From: Thermoguttaceae bacterium | Lineage (GTDB): Bacteria > Planctomycetota > Planctomycetia > Pirellulales > Thermoguttaceae | DNA length: 64,000 nucleotides | Direction: 5' to 3' | Assembly: GCA_017447865.1 (NCBI GenBank) | Contig: JAFSMO010000092.1 | Location: forward strand, 94,954 to 158,953 | Part shown: in pieces, positions 57,345 through 64,000 of the stretch | How positions within the stretch are numbered: position 1 is the stretch's first letter | How the letters are laid out: each line of letters starts with the position of its first letter | The notes under the pieces: generated by a model | The model's input: the letters and a program-made list of their open reading frames with translations, nothing else | What the model was told of the DNA's origin: nothing | Database searches by the model: none | Program-made: the position numbers and the translations under genes

Positions 57345-58769
57345 TTACTTCTTTTTCTCTCTGTGGACCTCGATGCCCAAGGTCTCACGATTATAGTTCG
57401 GGTCAATGACCAGGAATTCAAAACTCCTCGGTTTTCCCCGCATTAAACCAAAGATCTCGTGCATATTCAGCGCCAGATCTTTCGGAGCGTCCTTGCCGGC
57501 TTCCGGTTTCCAGCACCAGAAACGCCTTTCTGGGGTTTCACAGGCGAGGTACTGGATCCCGTCGTCCGAGTGAATGATCAGAAGTCCTTTCTCGTGGTCC
57601 GCTTCCAGACGCACTTTTCCCGGCTCATGCTTCGGCGGCTCGCCGTCACCCAGGTACGGATTCAGGACGAGCTGCGGCGCGGAGAAGATTCCCCAATGGA
57701 CGTAATCGCCACCCTCGTATTCCAGCCAGTCCTCGTTTACTCCCGACGGCGCGTCACGCATGACGAACAGGCGGTTCCACTGGTCGTAGCCGCGGATCAT
57801 CACGTCGCGATAGTCCGTATTATGCGGAAGGTCCAGCGTGTGGCCGATTTCGTGCAGGGCGGCCCCGATCGTGGTCGCGGCAGCTCCCCAGAAGCACGTG
57901 CGTCCGACCGAATCATCCTGAAAGCGCTCCGTATCGATCGGCGTGGAATTTTCAAACGCGGCGACCACGTCGTTGAGCGAGTCGGGCCACGTGAAAATGT
58001 TGCCGCTTCCAAAGAGCGCGAGACCGCCACCACCGCCGAGCGCCGTATGGCAGCGCATCGTTTTCGTCTCGGCATCAAAGCGGGAGTAAGCCGGAATGAC
58101 GAGATTGCGCGCGTTCCACATCGGGTAATCGCGTGCAATTTCTCTATAAATGGCATCGTACCAGCCGCCGTCCCCCTTTTCGGTCTGGATCTGAAAATAC
58201 TCGGCCGCAGTCCGTTTCCCGCGGACGACGTGCACGATGACGTCGCCGTTTTCGTCCAGCTCCAGATTAAAGGTTTTTCGGCCGTAGCCTTCGTCGTTCA
58301 GCTTCTCGGCGGTCATGGTCTGCATGAGTTTCAAGGCCGTATCGAATTTCCCGCGGAAGTTTTGCGGGTCGTTCTCAATCGGCGTCTGGAACGTCGTGTC
58401 GCCGGTCGAATCGGTGTGGTAGATCATCCGCACAAAGAGCGGGTTGGAGTTGCGCTGGTACGTGATCTTCAGCGTTTTCTCTTCGTCGCCGGCTTTCAGA
58501 ACGAGCTCGTTTTCACCCGGCACGAGTTCCGCCAAAACCTTGAACTTCCCGTGGAAGGCCGAGCCTTTCAAAACGCGCGTCGATTTCTGCGAGGAAAGAT
58601 TCTCGCAGGTGATCTCGGTCACGTCCTGATTTTCGAGCGTGCCGCGAATCAGCGGGACCGTGTAATCGATCGTCGTTCCGTCCGTGTAGTTCGTGATCTC
58701 CAGCGCCTGGGCCAGCCCAACCGGAAACAGAAGCAAAACTAAAAGTGAAAAAAGCATTAAGTGTTTCAT
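57345..58769 (-). CDS. Exported zinc metallopeptidase, HExxHxxxxxH type
   Basis: A 474-residue protein with a Sec signal peptide (LMLFSLLVLLLFPVGLAQA) and an N-terminal beta-sandwich (about residues 25-105). The catalytic domain contains AALHEIGHTLDLPHN: H306, E307, H310 and H316 give the metzincin-style ligand set. DVMIRGYDQWNRLFV follows and resembles the RGxDxxNRxF block of the putative-peptidase family Metallopep (PF12044); the family name is from memory. A C-terminal beta domain closes the protein. The start is the ATG at 58769, with GGAG six bases upstream. It lies 49 nt upstream of the M60 gene on the same strand, so two secreted proteases are probably co-expressed. Confidence 0.82.
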   Translation of the reverse strand: MKHLMLFSLLVLLLFPVGLAQALEITNYTDGTTIDYTVPLIRGTLENQDVTEITCENLSSQKSTRVLKGSAFHGKFKVLAELVPGENELVLKAGDEEKTLKITYQRNSNPLFVRMIYHTDSTGDTTFQTPIENDPQNFRGKFDTALKLMQTMTAEKLNDEGYGRKTFNLELDENGDVIVHVVRGKRTAAEYFQIQTEKGDGGWYDAIYREIARDYPMWNARNLVIPAYSRFDAETKTMRCHTALGGGGGLALFGSGNIFTWPDSLNDVVAAFENSTPIDTERFQDDSVGRTCFWGAAATTIGAALHEIGHTLDLPHNTDYRDVMIRGYDQWNRLFVMRDAPSGVNEDWLEYEGGDYVHWGIFSAPQLVLNPYLGDGEPPKHEPGKVRLEADHEKGLLIIHSDDGIQYLACETPERRFWCWKPEAGKDAPKDLALNMHEIFGLMRGKPRSFEFLVIDPNYNRETLGIEVHREKKK

Positions 58770-58872
58770 GATATGCTCCAACTTTTCAAAAATTGGTGAC
58801 CGTGTTTTTTACAAAACGGACGTTATTCTTGCCTAGTCAATTTAAAGTTTAGGAAAAATTTTAAGGGGGAAA

Positions 58873-60828
58873 TTAATCGTCTGTACCTCTTAAAATTGCT
58901 TTTCTTTTTTTAAGGAAATTCTTTTTTAAAAAAGCAAATCTATAATCCAATAAATCATCTAGTTGTTCGGGGCTACTGAACTTTTCGAAGTCATTTTTTT
59001 TGATTCCCGCATAAGTCCCGATATTTCCAATTAACCAAGGATCTGAAATCTGATTTAAGCTAAGGTCCTTTTTGGCAGCATTTTGCTTCTTAGGCAATAA
59101 ACAACGATTACCTAAACAATCTATTATTTTTCCAGAGGATATGCTGGTTTTCAATAGATCCTTAGGAATAATATGATCTATTTCGACACTCTCTTCCATA
59201 TGTCCCGTAGGTATAATTCTTCGTATCATGCAATCATAATACAACATAACAGGACGAAAATCAAGCTCACCATGGCACATTTTACTAAGGCAGTCTTCCC
59301 ATTCACCAGATCCAACTGGTTTTGCGACTCGCGAAGAAAGCTTTTTTATATCTGTTGCTAATTTTGAATCTCCAGATCCTTTCCATCCACCTGAAACATA
59401 TTCAAAAATTAAGCGATCTAATAAAATTTGTGCCTGTTGTTGAAAAAGTTTTCTTGCGGTACTATTCTTAGGTGGGCATCCTAAAATAAACCATTGTTTA
59501 TACAGAATAGTAATAAATTCCAATGTAACGGCAGTACTGGTCAAATCCATAATAGACTTGTCCCAATGAGCAAGACATTGAAACGTTTTTTTCTCCAATA
59601 AAACTTCTTCAATCTCAAGGATTGTGTCAATAATTTCATCAATAACGGTTTCCCAATTTATCGTCTTGTCTTGTTCAAGTTTGGCGACATGAACACTACT
59701 CATTCCCCCTATTATTATGGAACTCAATAGCTTAAAACTAAGAGTGATTTCATCACTTGATAATTTATCGCTTTGTAAATAAATTTTAAAAAATAGATTG
59801 TTTTTTTTCCTTTTTTTCTGTATCTTGGAAATAATTGTTGCAACGATATCCCACCGGCACACATTTTCAGGTACAGGTTGTATTTCAAGCCGATGATATA
59901 AATTTCTTACAACTTCTTTAATCAAGTCAGATGGTTCAGGTATGATTTCATTCCAGAACGGTTTGGCTGAAAGCAATTCTTCTGCTGTTAAAGGTGTTCC
60001 TCCTTTATTTACAAGCGTAAAAATGTTTTGAGCATCTAAAGGTGTAGCATTTACTAACGTAATTCTTCCAAGTCGAGCATCTTTTAATACTCTTTTGTAT
60101 CGACTCAAAATCTCAATGGTTTTTTTAATATATTTCCAGTTATCGCTGACGTTTTTCCGACATTCTTCAATTTCCTCTGTGTCTGTTGTTTCATCCTCAT
60201 ATAAATCCATGAATGAATCTTCATTAAATTGTTCTTTACTCCCTATTTTTAGTAAAAAATCGATTAACTTTTCAAGATTAAATTTGCCTTTTCGAATAAA
60301 TATTTTGGCAAATTTAAATTTGTTAGTCAAACTATTTTTGCCATGACTTAACAAAATGTAGTCGAGAAGAGTTTTCAGTCCTTCACTTTGTTCTCTACTA
60401 TCAAAAGTTGTTTCCGACATCTCGGAATCAGAATCGATATCCTCTTGTTCGTTTTCATCACTATTATTGTTTGTATCTTTTTCTTTTTGTAAATAGTCTT
60501 CTATTTTGCACCAAAAAATCTTCTCAACGTCTTCAGGATCATCAGTTGTTTTAAATTTCAAAAATGCCTTTGCCCACTCGTAAACTTTCGTAGGATCACT
60601 ATTTAATGCACAAAGTGCTTCCCTTCTTTGCCTTCCATCAAGTAACCAAAGTTTTTTCCCTTCTTTGTTTAAAATAAAAACTCCAATCGGATATTGTTTA
60701 AATACACTAATACATAATTCAAAATTTTGAGCAGGTTTCCAAGTTTTTTTACGCTGAAACCGAGGAAGGCGGATCGCTTCATCCTGAATGAAATCGGTTA
60801 TTGATTGTGGCTCAATTTGATAGGCCAT
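58873..60828 (-). CDS. DUF262-HNH protein (GmrSD/SspE-like), candidate defence nuclease
   Basis: A 651-residue protein with the two-domain layout of type IV-like defence nucleases. The N-terminal DUF262 (ParB/Srx-like) domain has IRLPRFQRKKTW and D64-G-R-Q-R-R, a variant of the DGQQR nucleotide-binding motif. A Glu/Asp/Asn-rich linker (about residues 115-140) follows. The C-terminal DUF1524/HNH-type nuclease shows EIDHIIPKDLL (H552), LGNRCLLP (N574) and KKQNAAKKD (N583). Related proteins cut modified DNA or sense DNA modification. Base composition is strikingly AT-rich compared with both neighbours, so it was acquired horizontally. AAAGGA precedes the ATG. It is a single gene with no other defence gene attached. 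Confidence 0.88.
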   Translation of the reverse strand: MAYQIEPQSITDFIQDEAIRLPRFQRKKTWKPAQNFELCISVFKQYPIGVFILNKEGKKLWLLDGRQRREALCALNSDPTKVYEWAKAFLKFKTTDDPEDVEKIFWCKIEDYLQKEKDTNNNSDENEQEDIDSDSEMSETTFDSREQSEGLKTLLDYILLSHGKNSLTNKFKFAKIFIRKGKFNLEKLIDFLLKIGSKEQFNEDSFMDLYEDETTDTEEIEECRKNVSDNWKYIKKTIEILSRYKRVLKDARLGRITLVNATPLDAQNIFTLVNKGGTPLTAEELLSAKPFWNEIIPEPSDLIKEVVRNLYHRLEIQPVPENVCRWDIVATIISKIQKKRKKNNLFFKIYLQSDKLSSDEITLSFKLLSSIIIGGMSSVHVAKLEQDKTINWETVIDEIIDTILEIEEVLLEKKTFQCLAHWDKSIMDLTSTAVTLEFITILYKQWFILGCPPKNSTARKLFQQQAQILLDRLIFEYVSGGWKGSGDSKLATDIKKLSSRVAKPVGSGEWEDCLSKMCHGELDFRPVMLYYDCMIRRIIPTGHMEESVEIDHIIPKDLLKTSISSGKIIDCLGNRCLLPKKQNAAKKDLSLNQISDPWLIGNIGTYAGIKKNDFEKFSSPEQLDDLLDYRFAFLKKNFLKKRKAILRGTDD

Positions 60829-60849
60829 AAGAAATCCTTTCGAAATTTT

Positions 60850-60898
60850 CCGTGGGTTTCACCCACGGCTATTAACATTTAACCACTAACGTGGTTAA
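60850..60898. repeat. Two small hairpins upstream of the DUF262 gene
   Basis: CCGTGGG-tttca-CCCACGG (60850-60868) and TTAACCAC-taac-GTGGTTAA (60879-60898) lie between the DUF262 start and the end of the glycosidase gene. They may be the right boundary of the acquired segment or regulatory hairpins. Confidence 0.5.
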
Positions 60899-60927
60899 CA
60901 CTCCGGCCACAAGGGCCTATCTTTTCA

Positions 60928-62400
60928 TCATTCAATCACGCGGAAATCGTACGTTTTGCCCTCGCGGATGATGAACTGGTCTATGTTCTCCTGCGTCATT
61001 TTTTCGCCCTCGACTGTCCAGTTCTCGAACGTCACGCCGCGGATCGAGCCGTCTTTCTGGCCGTTTCCGTCAAAGACCGGGCGGCTTCCGGGTTTGACCA
61101 GAATGTTAAAGTTCCGGAACGTCAGGTTCGAAACACGCCCCAGCCCCTCGTCGTAGTGCAGCGTCTCGCCGTTCAGTCCGAGCATCGTAAACTCGGCTTT
61201 CACCTGGATCGAGACGGGAGTCATCATCCCAACCTCGACCGTGACATTTTCGACGATCATGTCGTGGTAGTGAACGCCCTCGCCTTCCTTCGTCCCCTTC
61301 ATGTTATTCAGGGCCACGACTGCCGCGTTGTAGTGTTTTTCACGAATGGGCCACGTTTTTGGCCGGAACGCTATCCGGGAATCGCCGACGATCTCCACGC
61401 CGTCCACGTGGACGTCCTGCGCGTCGTGGGCCTGGCACCAGCCCATGACGAGCGCACTGCCGTGCGCCTGCAGATAGTGCACCGTGTTTCGGACCTGCGT
61501 GCCGGACATCGTGATGTGAATATTATCGTCCATGGTCTTGAAGAAGCAGTCGTGGATCAGCGAGTCCCTTCCGCCGCTGATCCCATCCGAGCAGGACGTC
61601 CAGGCGAAGAACTTCAGGTTTCCCGCGTCCAGTTTCGTTCTGACCGCGATGTTGCAGCCGGGCGAGTCCACGAGCGTGAAGTCGCGCATGATCACCTGCT
61701 TCAGCCACTCTCCACCTTTGATCAGGATGTGATTGTCCCACCCCTCCGGGTCGTGCGTGTAGTCAATCCCCGAGAGGATCCCCGGGCCGAAAATCTCGAC
61801 CGTGTCCTTCAGATCCTTCGAAAAACGAAGGTTTCCCTTCACGTAGGCGCCGGGAGCGAGGTAAACGCGCGGTTTCGTGATCGTAAACTCCCCGATCGAG
61901 TGGACTCCCGGGCCGAAGTAGTGCGTGTCGTCCGTCTCCGCCGTCGGTGCGTTCGGCTCGATCGGATTCGCAAAGACGAAAAGCGGCTCGCGCTCGCATC
62001 CCGCCAGATCGATGAAGAGATTCTGCGGCTTCGTCAGCGTAAACGTCAAAATGCCGTCTTTGATCTCAAACGGGATCTTGCGCGAAAGGGGCCGAATGAC
62101 CGCGCTTTCGAGCTTCTGGTCCTTGCAGCGGACCGTGACTTTGACCTCGGTCCCCTCGTCCATGGAGAACGTGGTCCAGTGGTTCGCGGTGGTCATGTAG
62201 GGGATCCGCTCCGGCTTCGTATCGTTGACCGTGGTCAGGACGCAGGAATCGCGCGTCTGGCCTTCCCACGTGACGGAGACTTCGTACTTCGCGGACTCGT
62301 AGAGGTGGTCGGGAAGCGGCGGGTAAATCTCGACCCCTGCGTGCGCAAAAGGCGCCGTGAGGAAGATCAAAAGGAGGGTGGGAAGGAAAAAGGGTTTCAT
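60928..62400 (-). CDS. Secreted beta-helix glycosidase (GH28/GH49-like)
   Basis: A 490-residue exported protein. The signal peptide is FFLPTLLLIFLTAPFAHA. Residues 22-150 form an N-terminal beta-sandwich of the kind seen in GH49-type enzymes; from about 155 a right-handed parallel beta-helix follows (YLAPGAYVKGNLRFS, VEIFGPGILSGIDY, ILIKGGEWLKQVIMRDFTLV). SPGCNIAV and SCSDGISGG precede FKTMDDNIHI, where the D291-D292 pair corresponds to the catalytic Asp pair of polygalacturonase-like enzymes. The HG and RIK motifs of pectinases are not evident, so the substrate is probably not plain pectin. The start is the ATG at 62400; the open frame extends upstream through low-complexity sequence without homology. 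Confidence 0.78.
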   Translation of the reverse strand: MKPFFLPTLLLIFLTAPFAHAGVEIYPPLPDHLYESAKYEVSVTWEGQTRDSCVLTTVNDTKPERIPYMTTANHWTTFSMDEGTEVKVTVRCKDQKLESAVIRPLSRKIPFEIKDGILTFTLTKPQNLFIDLAGCEREPLFVFANPIEPNAPTAETDDTHYFGPGVHSIGEFTITKPRVYLAPGAYVKGNLRFSKDLKDTVEIFGPGILSGIDYTHDPEGWDNHILIKGGEWLKQVIMRDFTLVDSPGCNIAVRTKLDAGNLKFFAWTSCSDGISGGRDSLIHDCFFKTMDDNIHITMSGTQVRNTVHYLQAHGSALVMGWCQAHDAQDVHVDGVEIVGDSRIAFRPKTWPIREKHYNAAVVALNNMKGTKEGEGVHYHDMIVENVTVEVGMMTPVSIQVKAEFTMLGLNGETLHYDEGLGRVSNLTFRNFNILVKPGSRPVFDGNGQKDGSIRGVTFENWTVEGEKMTQENIDQFIIREGKTYDFRVIE

Positions 62401-62498
62401 GAGGCGCGGCCGGGGGAAAAAGGAAGGCGGGGCGGGGACGGCGCTTCCGGCGCCCCCGCCAATCAGAAGCCCCTCATTCAAGGGGCCATTCCGTCAGA

Positions 62499-63566
62499 TC
62501 AGTCGGCGTACTTGACCCAAATGTTGCGGTACTGCACGTTGTTGCCGTGACCCTGGCAGTAAATGCCGCGGGCTTCGTCGGCTTCGTTCTTGCAGCCGGG
62601 CGTCTGGCCGGTGATTTCCAGATCTTTGTGGATCAGAATCCCGTTCAGAGCGACGTCCACGCGGGCGTTGGCGACTTTCTGGCCGTTTTCAAATTTGGCC
62701 GGGATGAAATGGAAATCGTAGGACTGCCACTTCAGCGGGCTGAAGACCGCGTTGCAGATCGGCTTCTTCTGCTGGTAGAAACCGCCGCATTCGTTGTTCT
62801 CGCCGCGAAGTCCGAACGAGTCGAGGACCTGACACTCGTAGCACTGGTTGAGGTACACGCCGCTGTTGGAACGGCCCTGGCCCTTGGCGCGCGGCATGAA
62901 GGAGAGCATGAACTCAACATGAATGAAGCATTCCTTGCCCTGCTCCAGATTTTTGGTCGTGAACTCGGAGAAAATGGCGCCGGTTTCCTCGTTGATTTTG
63001 CGGAACCTCTCAAGGTTCTCGGTACTGGTGGCGTCTTTGGTCATGCCATCGTAGAAGACGAACGCGCCGTCTTCACGAGCGCCAAGACGTGGGCTCTGGC
63101 GGTCCACTTTGACGGCCATACGATCCGGTTTGCCCGGGACGATGAACGTGATCGTTTTGCCTTCCAGGTCGATTTTCGTCACGTCCGCATTGTGCGTTTC
63201 GGGGATCGGAAGATTGTTCTGTCCCTCCATGTCCATGTAGGCCGGCTTCAGAATGACTTCGTTGCCTTCGATTTTGCCTTTGTACACGACGCGGACTTCT
63301 TTGGCGATCCAGCCTTCACCGGGGAAACCGCCGGGGAAACCGACGACGGTGAACTGGCCGTCACCGTCCGCGATGCACTGGCAGGCGAAAACCATGCCGC
63401 CGTTTTTCCAGACGTACTCGCCCTGGATCTGGAAGTCACGCCAGTCGTCGGCGACCGCTTTCACTTCGTCGATGGAAATGTACTCGTTTTTCTTTTCCTG
63501 CGCAAAGACGCAGCTGACCATGGCCGCCGCAAGAACGGCCGCGCTGAAGATGGGATTCAATTTCAT
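62499..63566 (-). CDS. DUF1080 (3-keto-disaccharide hydrolase-like) exported protein
   Basis: A 355-residue exported protein of the family now called 3-keto-disaccharide hydrolase. Residues 1-22 are a signal peptide (FSAAVLAAAMVSCVFA). The C-terminal jelly-roll shows the family order: MLSFMPRAKGQGRSNSGVYL, YECQVLDSFG, FSPLKWQSYDFHFIPAKFEN, VDVALNGILIHKDLEITGQT and the closing GNNVQYRNIWVKY. An N-terminal strand-rich part (EYVWKNGGMVFACQCIADGD) is additional. AGGAG lies before the ATG. With the upstream-located beta-helix glycosidase on the same strand, it suggests glycan breakdown. Confidence 0.9.
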   Translation of the reverse strand: MKLNPIFSAAVLAAAMVSCVFAQEKKNEYISIDEVKAVADDWRDFQIQGEYVWKNGGMVFACQCIADGDGQFTVVGFPGGFPGEGWIAKEVRVVYKGKIEGNEVILKPAYMDMEGQNNLPIPETHNADVTKIDLEGKTITFIVPGKPDRMAVKVDRQSPRLGAREDGAFVFYDGMTKDATSTENLERFRKINEETGAIFSEFTTKNLEQGKECFIHVEFMLSFMPRAKGQGRSNSGVYLNQCYECQVLDSFGLRGENNECGGFYQQKKPICNAVFSPLKWQSYDFHFIPAKFENGQKVANARVDVALNGILIHKDLEITGQTPGCKNEADEARGIYCQGHGNNVQYRNIWVKYAD

Positions 63567-63631
63567 GGGAAACTCCTGAAAGTAATGGGAAAATGAATGA
63601 CGATTCCGCCTGATTTGACGGGGAATACTAA

Positions 63632-63660
63632 AGTTTAGCACAAAATCAGAGAAAATTCAA
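63632..63660 (-). promoter_or_regulatory. Promoter of the DUF1080 gene
   Basis: On the minus strand: TTGAAT (63660-63655), a 17-nt spacer and TAAACT (63637-63632), 65 nt upstream of the start codon. It shares the 14-mer AATTTTCTCTGATT (63657-63644) with the GH97 promoter. Confidence 0.6.
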
Positions 63661-63713
63661 GCCCCCCCGCAGGAGGTTTTTTCAAAATAAGCAATTTAAG
63701 GGGGTTAAATTAA

Positions 63714-63741
63714 GGAGCGCGGTCATTACCGGCCGCGCTCC
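63714..63741. terminator. Hairpin, probable terminator
   Basis: GGAGCGCGG (63714-63722) pairs perfectly with CCGCGCTCC (63733-63741). It lies 11 nt beyond a minus-strand stop codon (63755-63753), the usual place for terminators in this genome; on the plus strand it is followed by TTTTT. Confidence 0.6.
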
Positions 63742-63758
63742 CAGGTTTTTACTCAGAA

Positions 63759-63837
63759 ATCATCGTCATCGTCGTCATCGGCATCGTCGTCATCGTCACC
63801 GGCATCATCGTCACCGGCATCATCGTCGTCGTCGGCC
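63759..63837. repeat. Low-complexity GTC/ATC tract
   Basis: About 80 nt made almost only of ATC, GTC and a few GGC or ACC triplets. Plus-strand reading gives an Ile/Val run; minus-strand reading gives an Asp run. Confidence 0.85.
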
Positions 63838-64000
63838 TTGCCAAGCTCGGCATGGTCAATGACCTCTCCGCCAAGTACGGCGTCGATCTGGCCGCTTACA
63901 CCCCGCAGACCGGTTTCAGCATCTTCCGCGCCACGCTCGTTTACTGCGCGTTCCAGTGCGTGTCCATCCCGCCGATGATCGCCGCCTCCAACGAGCTGAA
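63759..64000 (+). CDS. Fragment of a membrane protein, no start codon, runs off the right edge
   Basis: From 63838 the plus strand reads as a convincing protein with GC-rich third positions: GLAKLGMVNDLSAKYGVDLA, then TGFSIFRATLVYCAFQCVSI and PPMIAASNEL, resembling part of a polytopic transporter (a YkvI-type or other amino-acid permease-like protein; low certainty). The frame is open from 63714, but the only ATG is at 63852; before it lies the Ile/Val low-complexity tract, with no start codon or ribosome-binding site. Either the 5' part of the gene is missing or the tract marks a wrong join. Confidence 0.4.
   Translation, partial: MIVIVVIGIVVIVTGIIVTGIIVVVGLAKLGMVNDLSAKYGVDLAAYTPQTGFSIFRATLVYCAFQCVSIPPMIAASNEL

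Noticed and set aside
1..64000. Insertion sequences, integrases, rRNA genes, riboswitches or CRISPR-Cas
   Set aside because: None found: no transposase or recombinase reading frame, no rRNA-like sequence, and no leader with a recognisable riboswitch core ahead of trp, his, hom or aro genes.

Overview
The window looks like a chromosomal stretch of a Planctomycetota bacterium, probably host- or gut-associated. The lineage call rests on three DUF1559 proteins with prepilin-type N-termini, a Gfo/Idh/MocA oxidoreductase with a twin-arginine leader, a large secreted protein related to hydrazine synthase alpha with two haem motifs, a DUF1080 protein, a planctomycete-style outer-membrane barrel candidate and an LpxA (so the cell makes lipid A). 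The host-associated lifestyle is inferred from an M60-type (mucin-protease-like) peptidase, GH97 and GH28-like glycosidases and unusual sulfatase-like remnants. Coding strands are GC-rich in third positions, except for two clearly AT-richer genes (10893-11681 and 58873-60828).

Layout. 1-6.2 kb: lpxA end, DUF1559, oxidoreductase, dihaem HzsA-related protein. 6.5-10.7 kb: Nudix hydrolase, a compact trpF-trpB-trpA operon with a strong promoter, and an isochorismatase-fold hydrolase. 10.7-15.9 kb: an AT-rich membrane protein bracketed by inverted repeats, an M16 peptidase homologue without zinc ligands, hisF, a small Tyr-rich exported protein and prfB. 16-26.7 kb: an efflux island. A YbhGFSR/CecR-type operon (TetR regulator, HlyD-type lipoprotein, double ABC ATPase, two ABC-2 permeases) runs leftward; an RND adaptor-pump pair runs rightward from the same intergenic region, which carries textbook promoters and palindromic operator candidates. 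26.7-32.5 kb: sulfatase-like remnant, MnmE-like GTPase, a tandem DUF1559 duplication and hom. 32.6-37 kb: aroB, two clpP genes, tig and two identical tRNA-Gly genes. 37-44.7 kb: two envelope proteins of unknown function, class II DAHP synthase, mannose-1-phosphate guanylyltransferase and an orphan RND pump. 44.7-53.4 kb: GH97, an exported unknown, a Rho-N/DUF4912 protein, a putative outer-membrane barrel, an ECF sigma factor and an RNase HII-like protein. 53.7-63.6 kb: an MmeI-type DNA methyltransferase lacking nuclease and spacer, two secreted zinc metalloproteases, an AT-rich DUF262-HNH defence-type protein, a beta-helix glycosidase and a DUF1080 protein. The last 250 bases contain a low-complexity tract where two reading frames meet awkwardly, possibly an assembly join.

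The most unusual signal is non-coding. At least five families of palindromic intergenic repeats are present. One family (A; about 125-135 bp; copies near 6.4, 10.7, 27.7 and 30.0 kb plus a collapsed copy at 31.2 kb) has terminal inverted repeats and five successive hairpins. Its hairpins change sequence between copies by compensatory substitutions, which points to selection on a folded RNA or single-stranded DNA. One copy is nested inside a member of a second family (B), showing that these units move. No transposase, CRISPR array or rRNA gene was seen.
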